Of a stretch of 64,000 nt of DNA, positions 35,960 through 44,082 are shown one piece after another. The first letter of the stretch is position 1. Each line of letters opens with the position of its first letter. Source of the stretch: Bacillota bacterium (GTDB lineage Bacteria; Bacillota; Clostridia; Christensenellales; SZUA-584); the NCBI GenBank assembly GCA_023390815.1, contig JAEWCC010000007.1:62001-126000 (forward strand), written 5' to 3'. The notes under the pieces were generated by a model. That model searched no databases and had not been told where the DNA came from. It worked only from the letters and a program-made list of their open reading frames with translations. Made by a program: the position numbers and the translations under genes.

Positions 35960-36323
35960 TGCAATGCCTTTTGACTGCGGCAGTGCAGAACATGAAGAAG
36001 GTTGCATTTGGCGCTCTACGATTACTCGAGTTTTCTCTTTTTTTGTTCTCTCTGCATCCATCTTTGGCATGATTTTAACTGTGCCTGAATCCCGCGCTCA
36101 CTTCATGATGGGTCTGTGCACTGCACTGGGCAATCTTGTCGTTCCTGTCTGGGTATATGTCATTATGATGGGCGTTGCTCCCATAATCGCAGATACTGAT
36201 GCAGCTGCGCCAGCCGCGGCTGTCTAGTACATATTTTCATTCGCGGGTGCAATCGCACTGCTCATAATTGGATTTTCATTCCTCAAGGATATCAAGGTAG
36301 AAGATATAGCTGGGACGATGTAA
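35960..36323 (+). pseudogene. Remnant of an integral membrane protein
   Basis: A plus-strand frame without a proper start encodes hydrophobic segments (VFSFFVLSASIFGMIL, LCTALGNLVVPVWVYVIMMG). It reaches a TAG after DAAAPAAAV and continues in frame as YIFSFAGAIALLIIGFSFLK to IAGTM and stop at 36,323. It resembles the C-terminal part of a transporter, but the family is not clear. The stretch from 35,633 to 35,960 holds no recognisable gene apart from the operator region, and 36,324-36,531 shows nothing beyond an AAAGGCC...GGCCTTT inverted repeat. Confidence 0.5.
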
Positions 36324-36531
36324 GCTTCAACTTTTAATCCTGATATAGTGCATTTTGATGATAGAAAAATCGTTAATCAGACTAACCTAAATAATCAAAG
36401 GCCTTCTGCTCAGCATCTTAAGGAATATGGGGCCTTTACTATAGAGCAGGAAACGAAAAACAGGTCGGAAATGATATAATTGTGAAAGTCGTGTAGGTTC
36501 CATTGTCGACCCGCTCCTCAGTTCCTTATAT

Positions 36532-36873
36532 TTAGTTCAAGGATATATCTATCCTCTCAGGCAGCACAACAGCCGCCTGTATCTGCAGTATAACATCAAG
36601 TAGTGCCTGCAGATTTTTATCATATTCTTCTGCGTGTATGTAGCTCGTGGCATTAGCTCGAGCAGCGATCTGACGCATGAAGTTTGCGATGATGCGTAAC
36701 TCACTCATCATGGCGTGATACTCTGCGGGAGGCAGCTCTCTCGGAACGTAGCCTTTGATAAGAGCACGCAGATACGCTTCCTGAGAATATCCGGATTTTT
36801 TAATACGAGAATGAAATGATTCATATTCATGGTCTGATAAATGTGCCCATATCCGGTGTGTACGTTTTCTCAT
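36532..36873 (-). CDS. MobC-like relaxosome protein (113 aa)
   Basis: The ATG at 36,873 has AAAGGAGAG upstream. A ribbon-helix-helix-like N-terminus (MRKRTHRIWAHLSDHEYESF) is followed by the conserved relaxosome core YLRALIKGYVPRELPP and LRIIANFMRQIAARAN, typical of the MobC family that helps a relaxase nick oriT. The relaxase gene expected downstream is absent, so the mobilization function is broken. The IS110 element lies directly upstream. Confidence 0.8.
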   Translation of the reverse strand: MRKRTHRIWAHLSDHEYESFHSRIKKSGYSQEAYLRALIKGYVPRELPPAEYHAMMSELRIIANFMRQIAARANATSYIHAEEYDKNLQALLDVILQIQAAVVLPERIDISLN

Positions 36874-36914
36874 AAAAAACTCTCCTTTTCATAGGGGTTT
36901 AAGGGTCTCCCTTA

Positions 36915-37200
36915 CGGGCGGATTTGTGGTCACACAAATCCAGTGCTTGATACACCAATACATGAGGGTTATGGCATGGCCGCCTGTCATGCTTTAACAC
37001 TTTCTCATGCTTAAGCTACAATGAAGGGGTAATTGGTTTGACGTTCCAGTGCTTGGGCTTATTACGCCCGTCTAGCAAACTGTCAACCATCCCCTTGTTG
37101 CAGCGTTCGATTTGAGCAGGTAGAACCAATGCGGCATCTCGTCCGTACGTTCGTGTCACACATCAAGCTGAATAGGCAGTGAGAAAACAGGTGGTTACCG
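36915..37200 (+). other. IS110 left non-coding end, candidate bridge RNA region
   Basis: This stretch has no gene. It contains hairpins GGATTTGTG/CACAAATCC (36,920-36,941) and GGGC/GCCC (37,055-37,069). In the IS110 group the non-coding end upstream of the transposase encodes the bridge RNA that pairs with target and donor. The location fits, but I cannot identify the guide loops. Confidence 0.35.
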
Positions 37201-37232
37201 ATTACAAAACTCAACTCACAAGGAGGATGCCT

Positions 37233-38474
37233 ATGGACCAACAACCCATAACAGCGGTTGGCATTGATGTCTCGAAAGGCCAAAGTACAGTCGCTGTCCG
37301 TCGTCCTGGGGGCGAAGTGTTAGTGGCGCCATTCGTGGTTAAACACTCAGCCAATAGCCTTTCAGAGCTTGTAAAGCTCCTGAAAGAGGCAGGAGGTAAC
37401 ATTCGTATAGTGATGGAGCACACAGGAATGTACTGGCGACCTATTGCCTTGGCACTGAAAGAGGCCGGTTTCTTTATCAGCGTAGTCAACGCAATGCTCA
37501 TCCATAATTTCGGGGGTAACACCATTCGAAAAGTTAAGACTGACAAGGCGGACGCGTTGAAAATCGCTAACTATGCCCTTACGTATTGGGCAGATCTGAG
37601 AGAGTACACTGCTGAAGATGAAACAAGGCAGCTGCTAAAATCACAAAGCCGCGTATATAACCGCTGCATAAAATCAGCCTGTGCATTACGGAACTGCCTC
37701 ATTTCACAGCTCGATCAGGTTTTCCCAGGCGCAAACGTGCTGTTTGATAGCTATCCACGAGTATCCAATGGTCATTTCAAATGGGTTGATTTCGCAGCAA
37801 GGTTTTGGCACAGGGACTGCGTTTCAAAATTGTCTGTCAATGCGTTTACAGAGCAATACAAAAGCTGGTGCAAAAGAACAGGTTATCGTTTCAACGCGAA
37901 TGACGCACTCAAAATACATACGTCTGCCCGTGCTGGCGTGGCTACGCTTCCCAAAGCCGAATCAGTTAAGCTACTGATAACCCAAAGTATTGCCAGTCTT
38001 AATGCGATGTATGATACTCTATTCGCCTTGCGTAATGAAATGAGCCGCCTTGCCTCCTTACTGCCAGAATATCCTGTCGTCATGTCAATGCACGGAGCCG
38101 GAAGCATAACCGGTTCACAGCTCATTGCAGAAATAGGGGATGTCAGCCGATTTACGCATAAAGGCGCTCTAGTAGCATTTGCAGGTGTGGATGCGCCTCC
38201 TTATCAATCAGGTGCCTTTGAGGCAAGCTCACAGCGCGTATCAAAGCGCGGTTCACCACATTTGCGCAGTACACTTTTTCAGGTTTGCAGCATTATTTTG
38301 CGAACGGCACCTTTAAATGATCCTGTGTTCCAGTTCATGAGCAAGAAACGTGCCGAGGGCAAGCATTTCTATGTTTATATGGTTGCAGGGGCAAATAAGT
38401 TTTTACGCATTTACTATGCTCGCGTTAAGGAGTGTATGGACAAAGTAGCGAACAGCGATACCCAAAGCGCATAG
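37233..38474 (+). CDS. IS110-family transposase (413 aa)
   Basis: AGGAGG at 37,221 sets the ATG at 37,233 (MDQQPITAVGIDVSKGQSTV). The N-terminal DEDD RuvC-like domain shows GIDVSK, MEHTGMYW and KTDKADA acidic positions. The C-terminal Transposase_20 domain has MHGAGSITGSQLIAEIGD and FAGVDAPPYQSG followed by the Ser-containing SQRVSKRGSPHLR, as expected. The length is typical and no frameshift is present, so it is probably active. It is the only long plus-strand gene in the first 43 kb. Confidence 0.93.
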   Translation: MDQQPITAVGIDVSKGQSTVAVRRPGGEVLVAPFVVKHSANSLSELVKLLKEAGGNIRIVMEHTGMYWRPIALALKEAGFFISVVNAMLIHNFGGNTIRKVKTDKADALKIANYALTYWADLREYTAEDETRQLLKSQSRVYNRCIKSACALRNCLISQLDQVFPGANVLFDSYPRVSNGHFKWVDFAARFWHRDCVSKLSVNAFTEQYKSWCKRTGYRFNANDALKIHTSARAGVATLPKAESVKLLITQSIASLNAMYDTLFALRNEMSRLASLLPEYPVVMSMHGAGSITGSQLIAEIGDVSRFTHKGALVAFAGVDAPPYQSGAFEASSQRVSKRGSPHLRSTLFQVCSIILRTAPLNDPVFQFMSKKRAEGKHFYVYMVAGANKFLRIYYARVKECMDKVANSDTQSA

Positions 38475-38571
38475 GCGTTTACGACGTCTTAATACCTGTT
38501 TCGGCTGGTTTGTTTATACCAGGCCAGCTTTGCTATACTCTTTTTCCTGTAATATATATTTTCATGTTTTT

Positions 38572-38676
38572 TCATTTTAGGGCTTGACTTCTATTAGCAG
38601 GTTTGCTGGAACATTGCATCTGATGATTGGCAAAATACATGCCTTTTTTTACGATCATACGATCAATCTTAGCCAT
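38572..38676 (-). CDS. Possible truncated small ORF (34 aa)
   Basis: An ATG at 38,676 with GAAAGGTG upstream opens MAKIDRMIVKKGMYFANHQM and stops at 38,572 near the IS right end. It may be the 5' end of a mobilization gene cut by the insertion. It is too short to assign. Confidence 0.25.
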   Translation of the reverse strand: MAKIDRMIVKKGMYFANHQMQCSSKPANRSQALK

Positions 38677-38716
38677 AACAGTAATCACCTTTCGTAAATC
38701 GACACTTGAGGGACTG

Positions 38717-38740
38717 ACACTTCCACAGGAAGTGTTTTTC
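38717..38740 (+). terminator. Plus-strand terminator hairpin
   Basis: ACACTTCC and GGAAGTGT flank ACA and are followed by TTTTC. It would stop transcription leaving the IS element. A second small hairpin, CCGAGG/CCTCGG, lies at 38,800-38,820. Between 38,475 and 38,923 there is otherwise no supported gene. Confidence 0.5.
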
Positions 38741-38860
38741 CCACCATAAAACTTTCAGACGAGCAGAAAGATGTCATGTGGGCGCTCCCGCGGGGTTCTC
38801 CGAGGCTTGAGAAACCTCGGTATTCTACTATGCCTCCACACGAATCCAACTGCTGAAAAC

Positions 38861-38890
38861 AAATATTGCACCATAAAGGTGCAAATATTT
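38861..38890 (-). terminator. parMR operon terminator
   Basis: AAATATTGCACC pairs with GGTGCAAATATTT around ATAAA, and the minus strand continues into T-rich sequence. It lies 34 bp after the parR stop. Confidence 0.6.
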
Positions 38891-38923
38891 GTTGCTTGTT
38901 GTCCAAACATGAACCATCATGGA

Positions 38924-39217
38924 TCATATCTCTTCCAACGACGACAACAGCACGTCTGGCAGTTCCGCTATGTTATCTGTTGTCTGCAAAGATGCAGTTT
39001 TATTTTCCGCTGTGGGAGTAGAAAATGAAATACCCTTTAACGCTCCCGTGATGGTTTGCTGTATTGTTTGCACCAAACGATTCTCATTTTGTACCTTGAT
39101 GATGCAGTCCACCACATATTCACTGCGCCGCTTTCCGGACTGGGTCGAGAAAAGTGCTAAAGCTTCCCGATGACGCGGGTTTTCCATGTCGAACGTCAGA
39201 TACCGTCTCTCTCGCAT
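38924..39217 (-). CDS. parR: ParR-like partition protein (97 aa)
   Basis: The start MRERRYLTFDMENPRHREAL at 39,217 follows the ParM stop by four bases. A short N-terminal strand and helices (RHREALALFSTQSGKRRSEY) fit the ribbon-helix-helix DNA-binding fold of ParR. The tail is low-complexity and acidic (LPDVLLSSLEEI), as in adaptors that contact the ParM filament. The position directly after the actin-like gene is the main evidence; the sequence itself is poorly conserved in this family. It would bind a centromere site and link plasmid copies to ParM. Confidence 0.65.
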   Translation of the reverse strand: MRERRYLTFDMENPRHREALALFSTQSGKRRSEYVVDCIIKVQNENRLVQTIQQTITGALKGISFSTPTAENKTASLQTTDNIAELPDVLLSSLEEI

Positions 39218-39221
39218 ATCC

Positions 39222-40109
39222 TCACCCCAGCAGAAGCTTATAGCCTTCGGCGTTGGCGAAGCGGTCCAGGATAACGATGGTGTTGATCTCCCGCGAATGA
39301 AGCCGATGCCCCAGCAGTTCTGCGCCACCGCCCGCAAACACAATGGGCAATTTCAGGTCTAGTCCGCGTTCGCGTAAGGCGTTAAGCAGTTCCTTCAGAT
39401 ACCGTTGCATTTGACGCTCTACGATAACTCGGATTTTCTCTTTTTCAGCGTGCTGGATACGTCCCTGCATAGCGTCAGCGATTAGCACGTCCGACAAGAT
39501 AATGTTCTCCTGCTGCAGTTCACCGCGAGCATCATTGAACAACGTAATCGTCCCCATGCGCAGGCTGGCACAACTTCCTCTGTCCACTTTGAAATCGTGC
39601 AGGGTCATAACATCCACGGTGTATCCTCCGATGTCCACAAGGGTGATGTTATTGTATTCCTTTAACTGCTGATAGTACTTGCAGAGCGCGGCATGACCCT
39701 GAGCAAACACTTTGCAGTCGTCAATCCTGCAATGGTAATCCCCTTCCTCAAACCGGAAGAACAAATCATCCCGCAGAAAGTATTGGCGAAAAGTATTCTT
39801 TTGCGATCCATAAACGTCTATGGGTAAGCCTACACCGAGCAATATATCAGCATACATTGTACCCGCCGCTTTCATTGCGTTTGCGATTGCCGGAAGCGTT
39901 AGTATAAAGGCATCCTGCTCTTTGGTCTTGTCCTGTTGAAAGTTCATACGTTTTCCGCCAATGGCATAGTATGCGTCCTCATAGAATAGCTGCATATCAC
40001 TAGTGATGAACTCCCTGTCGCCAGTGGCAAATCCTGAAGCGTATAGCATCCGTTCTGAAGATTTGGTGTTGTAGTTGCCGTTATCAACTCCGATTTTTAT
40101 TCTTGTCAT
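39222..40109 (-). CDS. parM: ParM-like actin ATPase for plasmid segregation (295 aa)
   Basis: The start is MTRIKIGVDNGNYNTKSSER at 40,109. The actin-fold phosphate motifs are visible: IGVDNGNYNTK (phosphate 1), VDIGGYTVDVMTL (phosphate 2) and VFAGGGAELL (adenosine). The size fits ParM/AlfA-type proteins, which form filaments that push replicon copies apart. With parR and the RepA-like helicase it shows that the element once replicated, or still can, as an autonomous circle. The ATPase residues look intact. Confidence 0.85.
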   Translation of the reverse strand: MTRIKIGVDNGNYNTKSSERMLYASGFATGDREFITSDMQLFYEDAYYAIGGKRMNFQQDKTKEQDAFILTLPAIANAMKAAGTMYADILLGVGLPIDVYGSQKNTFRQYFLRDDLFFRFEEGDYHCRIDDCKVFAQGHAALCKYYQQLKEYNNITLVDIGGYTVDVMTLHDFKVDRGSCASLRMGTITLFNDARGELQQENIILSDVLIADAMQGRIQHAEKEKIRVIVERQMQRYLKELLNALRERGLDLKLPIVFAGGGAELLGHRLHSREINTIVILDRFANAEGYKLLLG

Positions 40110-40186
40110 CTCGTAAGTCCTTTCTGTAATAATCATTTTTGTTCTGAAGCCACCAAATTGTTTTTACATAGTAATCCCTCCCCCCT

Positions 40187-40259
40187 GTGTCGGTCGTGAC
40201 GATAGTGACGGTATTTTTCATACTGCAACCACTTTCAATAATATCGACACGACCGACAC
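40187..40259. repeat. 12-bp inverted repeat between repA and parM
   Basis: GTGTCGGTCGTG (40,187-40,198) and CACGACCGACAC (40,248-40,259) are perfect inverted arms 49 bp apart; each is followed by a similar GAT(A/G)GT(G/C)ACGG. It is a candidate ParR-binding centromere, an iteron-like site or an attenuator in the rep-par spacer. Confidence 0.5.
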
Positions 40260-40264
40260 GATGG

Positions 40265-41416
40265 TCACGGCTCCAATCTCTCAAGGATGAGCTTAACCAT
40301 TCTTCCGGCGTGAGTACGTTTGGTTTCAATTCGTATGCCGTACTCATTCCACAAACTATCTGTGCTGATATTCAGTTTTCGTGTCAGCACGTTGGGTTGA
40401 ATATCTATCTCATCCAATCTATCAATCAAATCAGATGCGCTGCCAACCCATTCAGGAGACTCAGGCGTGAGCAACTTCGCAACAGATTCCAACAGCGGGT
40501 CAGGCGGTTTTTTCCACAGCTCTGTTTCCGTTTTTGTAAGCTGCCACACGCAGCGTTCACGGTCAAACAAAAGGTATAGTCGCTGATCTTGTTGATCACG
40601 CCCAACTATATCCAGCACCGCCTTGTTGTCTGTCCTCTTTTCTTTCATCATGATGAAAGCGCCATCCGCAGCTCCGAGAAGTCCGTTGGTGCCGGATATT
40701 GTGTCAAAACAATCATCCGCACTTTGCTTACGTGTATGATGGACGAGCAGTATACATATGTTATACTGGTCTGCCGTTTGCTTGAGCCGGGTTACGATTT
40801 CATAATCGCTGGCATAGCTGTATTTCTCGCCGCCGACCTCTCGGATTCTTTGAAGGGTATCTATAATAATCAGTTTGGTCTGTGGATGCTCGCTTATAAA
40901 CTTTTTTAGCTGTCCGTCAAGACCTTCTCGCAAGTTTTTGGCATGGGTAGCAAAGTGAAAATTGTCAATACCGTCCAAGCCGAACATACGGGATAAACGC
41001 TTTTGCAGCCTTGCATAATCATCCTCTAAAGCAAGATACAGCACCGTACCTTTATGGACAATGTGCTCCCACAGCGGAACACCGCTGCTTACATGGTATC
41101 CGAGCTGAGCCATAAAAAAGGATTTGCCCACCTTTGGTGCTCCCGCAAACAGATATGCACCAGAGCATATGAGATTATCGACAATCTTCAACTTGGGTCG
41201 ATACGCTGTATCATACAACTCTGTCAGTGATATGGTGTAAAGATAGTCCGGTGAACTAATCATCTGAAAATCGTTCCAATCATCCAGATCAGATTCATTG
41301 TTGATTTTCGGCTCTCTTTCAGATATGCTGGTCTCAATACTTGGAGAAAGTGATTGCCTATTGTCTGTTGCAGCAGACACAAAAGGAGCGGTCACTTTTT
41401 CATTTATCGAGCTCAT
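40265..41416 (-). CDS. RepA-like RecA-fold helicase/ATPase (383 aa)
   Basis: A Walker A motif FAGAPKVGKSFF near residue 95 and a Walker B strand LIIIDTLQRI near 180 define a RecA-like (AAA_25/RepA) ATPase. A conserved VHHTRK follows. A winged-helix-like C-terminus (LIDRLDEIDIQPNVLTRKLN) may bind DNA. This family includes the hexameric helicase RepA of mobilizable plasmids and similar proteins of integrative elements. Its ATG overlaps the stop of the ribbon-helix-helix gene (ATGA). It probably helps replicate the excised element. Confidence 0.8.
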   Translation of the reverse strand: MSSINEKVTAPFVSAATDNRQSLSPSIETSISEREPKINNESDLDDWNDFQMISSPDYLYTISLTELYDTAYRPKLKIVDNLICSGAYLFAGAPKVGKSFFMAQLGYHVSSGVPLWEHIVHKGTVLYLALEDDYARLQKRLSRMFGLDGIDNFHFATHAKNLREGLDGQLKKFISEHPQTKLIIIDTLQRIREVGGEKYSYASDYEIVTRLKQTADQYNICILLVHHTRKQSADDCFDTISGTNGLLGAADGAFIMMKEKRTDNKAVLDIVGRDQQDQRLYLLFDRERCVWQLTKTETELWKKPPDPLLESVAKLLTPESPEWVGSASDLIDRLDEIDIQPNVLTRKLNISTDSLWNEYGIRIETKRTHAGRMVKLILERLEP

Positions 41417-41739
41417 TCACACTCTCCCTTCATGCCCGCCATGGTCATGGCAATCAGCTCAATTGTGACCAGCAACTCATCGTCAACCAGCTGGCCTGAT
41501 GCAACTCGCTGCAACTCCGCATGCACAGAAGCGAGTTCATTGCGTAGTGCTTTATACACACGAGGATTGCCTTGCACAACTACATCACGGTCTTGTAGCC
41601 GCCGGATGATATAGTCCTGCTTGGTCAGGCCGGAGAGCCGGACAGCGGTTTCAAGCTGTTCATCCTCCTCAGGCGAAATACGGAATGCTACTGTTTTGTT
41701 CCTCCACCGGCCTTTGCCGTCATATACCTTTAGTGACAT
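41413..41739 (-). CDS. Ribbon-helix-helix mobilization/regulatory protein (108 aa)
   Basis: I take the ATG at 41,739 (MSLKVYDGKGRWRNKTVAF) with AAGGAGG upstream. The sequence VAFRISPEEDEQLETAVRLS and TKQDYIIRRL matches an Arc/MetJ-type ribbon-helix-helix. The helical C-terminus (LRNELASVHAELQRVASGQL) resembles MobC-like accessory proteins of integrative elements. It is sandwiched between integrase and RepA genes, overlapping the latter, and probably binds element DNA. Confidence 0.65.
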   Translation of the reverse strand: MSLKVYDGKGRWRNKTVAFRISPEEDEQLETAVRLSGLTKQDYIIRRLQDRDVVVQGNPRVYKALRNELASVHAELQRVASGQLVDDELLVTIELIAMTMAGMKGECE

Positions 41740-41741
41740 AA

Positions 41742-42821
41742 TCAAAATCCTCCTTCGCGTTGTATGTTCAGTTGTGTTGCCATTTCCGTCTGTTTAGATG
41801 GGAACAGGTGGGCATAGCGATAAGTAATGTTGATACTCTCATGCCCTACACGATCAGCGATTGCTAACGCCGAGAATCCCATATCAATCAAAAGTGATAC
41901 ATGGCTGTGACGAATATCATGAATTCGTATGCGCTTTACGCCCGTGGCCTTGGCGCCTCTCACCATCTCGTGGTGTAAATAATGCTTACTAATGGGGAAA
42001 ATGCGGTCTGTGGGCTTTGCACCGTAGAGCATTTTGATATAGTCCTGCATCTCACCGCAGAGAAAGTCTGGCATTGTAATCACTCGATTGCTTTTCTTCG
42101 TTTTGGGTGGGGTAATCACATCCTTGCCTTTGAGCCGCTGGTAAGATTTATTGATGGATACGGTGCCTTTATCGAAATCAAAATCCTTCTGTGTCAGAGC
42201 CAGCAACTCCCCCACCCGAATGCCGCACCAGTAAAGCATTTCAAAAGCGTAGAAGGAAATCGGCTTATCCATCATGGCGTCAGCGAATTGTTGATACTCT
42301 TCCTTCGTCCAGAACAGCATTTCCTTACGTTCCTCCATGCCCATGTTTCCGGCTTTAGCCGCAGGATTAAGCCGAAGGTCGTAAAATCGCACAGCATGGT
42401 TAAAAATGGCACTGAGCTGGTTGTGGATGGTCTTGAGATATGTTGCGGAATAGAGTTTCCCTTTTTTGTCCTTCAAGGTACGCATCTCGTTCTGCCAATC
42501 GATAACATTTTTTGCTGTAATCTCCGACAACTTTCTTTTGGCAAAGCACGGCAGGATTTTCTTCTTAATAATGCTGTCTTTGGTGAGCCAAGTGTTCTCT
42601 TTAAGACGGGGCTGGATGTCCTTTGCATAAAGCTGGGCAAAGCTCTCAAAGGTCATATCCACATCAGCGCATTTTTGCTGTAAAAACTCGCGTTCCCATT
42701 CCAACGCTTTCGCGCGTGTAGTGAAGCCACGCTTGCATTTTTGCTTGCGCTCTCCCTTCCAGTCGGTGTAACGGAACATGACATACCATGTTCCATTCTC
42801 TTCATTTCTGAATGCTGCCAA
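41742..42821 (-). CDS. int: Tyrosine-recombinase integrase (359 aa)
   Basis: A TTG start at 42,821 lies behind GGAGG. The N-terminal arm-binding region (WYVMFRYTDWKGERKQKCKR) and core-binding SAM-like domain lead to the catalytic domain with Arg in GIRVGELLAL, HDIRHSH and GHESINITYRYAHLFP, i.e. the R, H-x-x-R, H and Y set is present. It is the Tn916/phage integrase type. It sits about 1.2 kb from the guaA 3' end, which suits integration there. An excisionase-like gene precedes it. Confidence 0.92.
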   Translation of the reverse strand: MAAFRNEENGTWYVMFRYTDWKGERKQKCKRGFTTRAKALEWEREFLQQKCADVDMTFESFAQLYAKDIQPRLKENTWLTKDSIIKKKILPCFAKRKLSEITAKNVIDWQNEMRTLKDKKGKLYSATYLKTIHNQLSAIFNHAVRFYDLRLNPAAKAGNMGMEERKEMLFWTKEEYQQFADAMMDKPISFYAFEMLYWCGIRVGELLALTQKDFDFDKGTVSINKSYQRLKGKDVITPPKTKKSNRVITMPDFLCGEMQDYIKMLYGAKPTDRIFPISKHYLHHEMVRGAKATGVKRIRIHDIRHSHVSLLIDMGFSALAIADRVGHESINITYRYAHLFPSKQTEMATQLNIQREGGF

Positions 42822-42841
42822 TGATTACATCCTCCTTCGTT

Positions 42842-43030
42842 TCAGTCCTTTGCGTGTGAAGCATAGAATTTTTCGTAGAAATATTTGCGGTCAATCCTGC
42901 CTGCGATGGTGATACAGCCTTTTTTCTTGAGTTCTTCATTGAGTTGCCGGATGAGTTTGTATGCGTATGGCATTGACACATCCAGCGACTGGGCAACCTC
43001 ATCAACCCTCATAAACATTTTTTCTGCCAA
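42842..43030 (-). CDS. Excisionase-like helix-turn-helix protein (62 aa)
   Basis: A TTG start at 43,030 has GGGAGG upstream. The short protein reads VDEVAQSLDVSMPYAYKLIR, a MerR/excisionase-type helix-turn-helix, followed by a wing (CITIAGRIDRKYFYEKF). Proteins like this sit beside integrases and direct excision. It is the first gene of the leftward operon xis-int-rhh-repA. A divergent promoter region lies upstream. Confidence 0.7.
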   Translation of the reverse strand: MAEKMFMRVDEVAQSLDVSMPYAYKLIRQLNEELKKKGCITIAGRIDRKYFYEKFYASHAKD

Positions 43031-43219
43031 AAACTTTACCTCCCGTATAATTGATCTGCCGTTCTACCCGTTGCAGGTTCCTGACAGGCAATCTTGCTTG
43101 GCGCTGTGTCGTTCTCTCTTCCTTGGCAGGCTCGCTCTTTTTGAGGTTATGGCCCACTTCCCCGGAAGGTATCTGCCCGAACGATCATTCAGTTAAGCTT
43201 TTTTGTTTAACATCATTAT

Positions 43220-43240
43220 ACTTAACATTATTGTTTAAGT
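43220..43240. promoter_or_regulatory. Candidate repressor operator between xis and XRE genes
   Basis: ACTTAAC and GTTTAAGT form an inverted repeat with a six-base centre; further TTTAAC-like half sites flank it. The spacer 43,031-43,352 separates divergent genes, so the XRE protein probably binds here to control excision and its own synthesis. Confidence 0.4.
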
Positions 43241-43286
43241 CAAGCGGCTTGCGGAAAAATACTAAACTTTTTTATTTAGGTTTATC

Positions 43287-43316
43287 TTGACTATCCTTAA
43301 ACATATATGCTATGCT
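43287..43316 (+). promoter_or_regulatory. Promoter of the XRE regulator
   Basis: TTGACT (43,287) and TATGCT (43,311) are spaced 18 bp, about 35 bp ahead of the start codon; a sigma-A type promoter. Confidence 0.5.
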
Positions 43317-43352
43317 TACACCAAACTCATTTAACAGAACAGGGGAATGGCT

Positions 43353-43874
43353 ATGGCAATTGGTGAAAGAATCCGGTTTATCCGCAATTTGCGCGGCATG
43401 ACGCAGAAATATCTGGGTATGACGATCGGCTTTGACGAGAAGACCGCTGATGTTCGGATGGCACAATATGAATCCGGCACAAGAACACCAAAGGCCGATT
43501 TGACAAAATCCCTTGCTGACATTTTGGAGGTTTCTCCAAATGCCCTTGATGTTCCCGACATTGACAGCGATATCGGACTCATGCACACTCTCTTTGCGTT
43601 GGAAGATTTGCGTGGTTTGCAAATCGCCCAGATCGACGGAGAGGTCTGTCTGCGGCTGGACAAGTCCAAGGGTCGGACTTATGATGAAATGCTCAAGATG
43701 CTTACCGCTTGGCACGAACAGGCCGCAAAGCTGGAAGCCGGAGAAATCACAAAAGAGCAATACGACCAATGGCGCTACAGATACCCCGAATTTGACACCA
43801 CACGGCGATGGGTAAAGATTCCTTCTCAGAAGCTGAGCGATTATTTCGTTAAGAGTCTCAAAGATAAGAAATAG
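43353..43874 (+). CDS. XRE-family regulator of the integrative element (173 aa)
   Basis: I place the start at the ATG at 43,353 because AGGGG at 43,341 is too close to the earlier ATG. The helix-turn-helix is IGERIRFIRNLRGMTQKYLG with the recognition part RMAQYESGTRTPKADLTKSL. A C-terminal helical domain (DEMLKMLTAWHEQAAKLEAG and YDQWRYRYPEF) is typical of regulators found beside integrases in Firmicutes elements. It is transcribed away from xis and int and probably represses them. Confidence 0.85.
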   Translation: MAIGERIRFIRNLRGMTQKYLGMTIGFDEKTADVRMAQYESGTRTPKADLTKSLADILEVSPNALDVPDIDSDIGLMHTLFALEDLRGLQIAQIDGEVCLRLDKSKGRTYDEMLKMLTAWHEQAAKLEAGEITKEQYDQWRYRYPEFDTTRRWVKIPSQKLSDYFVKSLKDKK

Positions 43875-43892
43875 CCCCCTTTCTAAACAGCA

Positions 43893-43936
43893 AACGGCTC
43901 TGCTGACGTTCAAATCAGCAAAGCCGTTTTTTAAAT
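43893..43936 (+). terminator. Terminator after the XRE gene
   Basis: AACGGCTCTGCTGA pairs with TCAGCAAAGCCGTT with one bulge on each side, followed by TTTT on the plus strand. Confidence 0.75.
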
Positions 43937-44030
43937 AAAGCATTGATTTAGGGACAAATACTCGCAAACCACTGGCGATGCGGAATAAATGCCCCAAACG
44001 CTCCTGTTATCAAACTGTTATCAAAAGGTA

Positions 44031-44072
44031 AAAAACAATCCTGAAAACCCGCATGAACAGCGAGTTTTCGGG
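44031..44072 (-). terminator. guaA terminator
   Basis: CCTGAAAACCCGC and GCGAGTTTTCGGG pair around ATGAACA, and the minus strand continues TTGTTTTTT. It lies 11 bp after the guaA stop. Confidence 0.7.
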
Positions 44073-44082
44073 ATTTCGTTAC

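Larger units (their letters stand above)
36900..38570 (+). mobile_element. IS110-family insertion sequence (ends approximate)
   Basis: A DEDD transposase gene is flanked by non-coding segments of about 330 bp (left) and 100 bp (right). IS110 elements lack terminal inverted repeats, so the borders cannot be fixed here. The element splits the mobile module between mobC and parR and truncates whatever lay between. Confidence 0.7.
36532..44082. mobile_element. Decayed mobilizable/integrative element next to guaA
   Basis: The run mobC, (IS110), parR, parM, repA-like helicase, ribbon-helix-helix, tyrosine integrase, excisionase and divergent XRE regulator is a plasmid-like integrative module. Its integrase end abuts the 3' end of guaA, a known integration target for genomic islands. 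I found no second copy of the guaA end (GAGTGGGAGTAA) in the window, so the left end is unknown and could lie left of 36,532 or outside. There is no relaxase or conjugation apparatus. Confidence 0.65.

Noticed and set aside
38685..38927. An 80-codon minus-strand frame downstream of parR
   Set aside because: It spans two hairpins and a terminator and has no recognisable protein features.
39008..39020. GTGGGAGTAG in parR as a copy of the guaA attachment site
   Set aside because: Only nine bases match, and it lies inside a gene conserved for other reasons.
40084..40347. An 87-codon minus-strand frame between repA and parM
   Set aside because: It overlaps both genes and the inverted repeat and looks non-coding.
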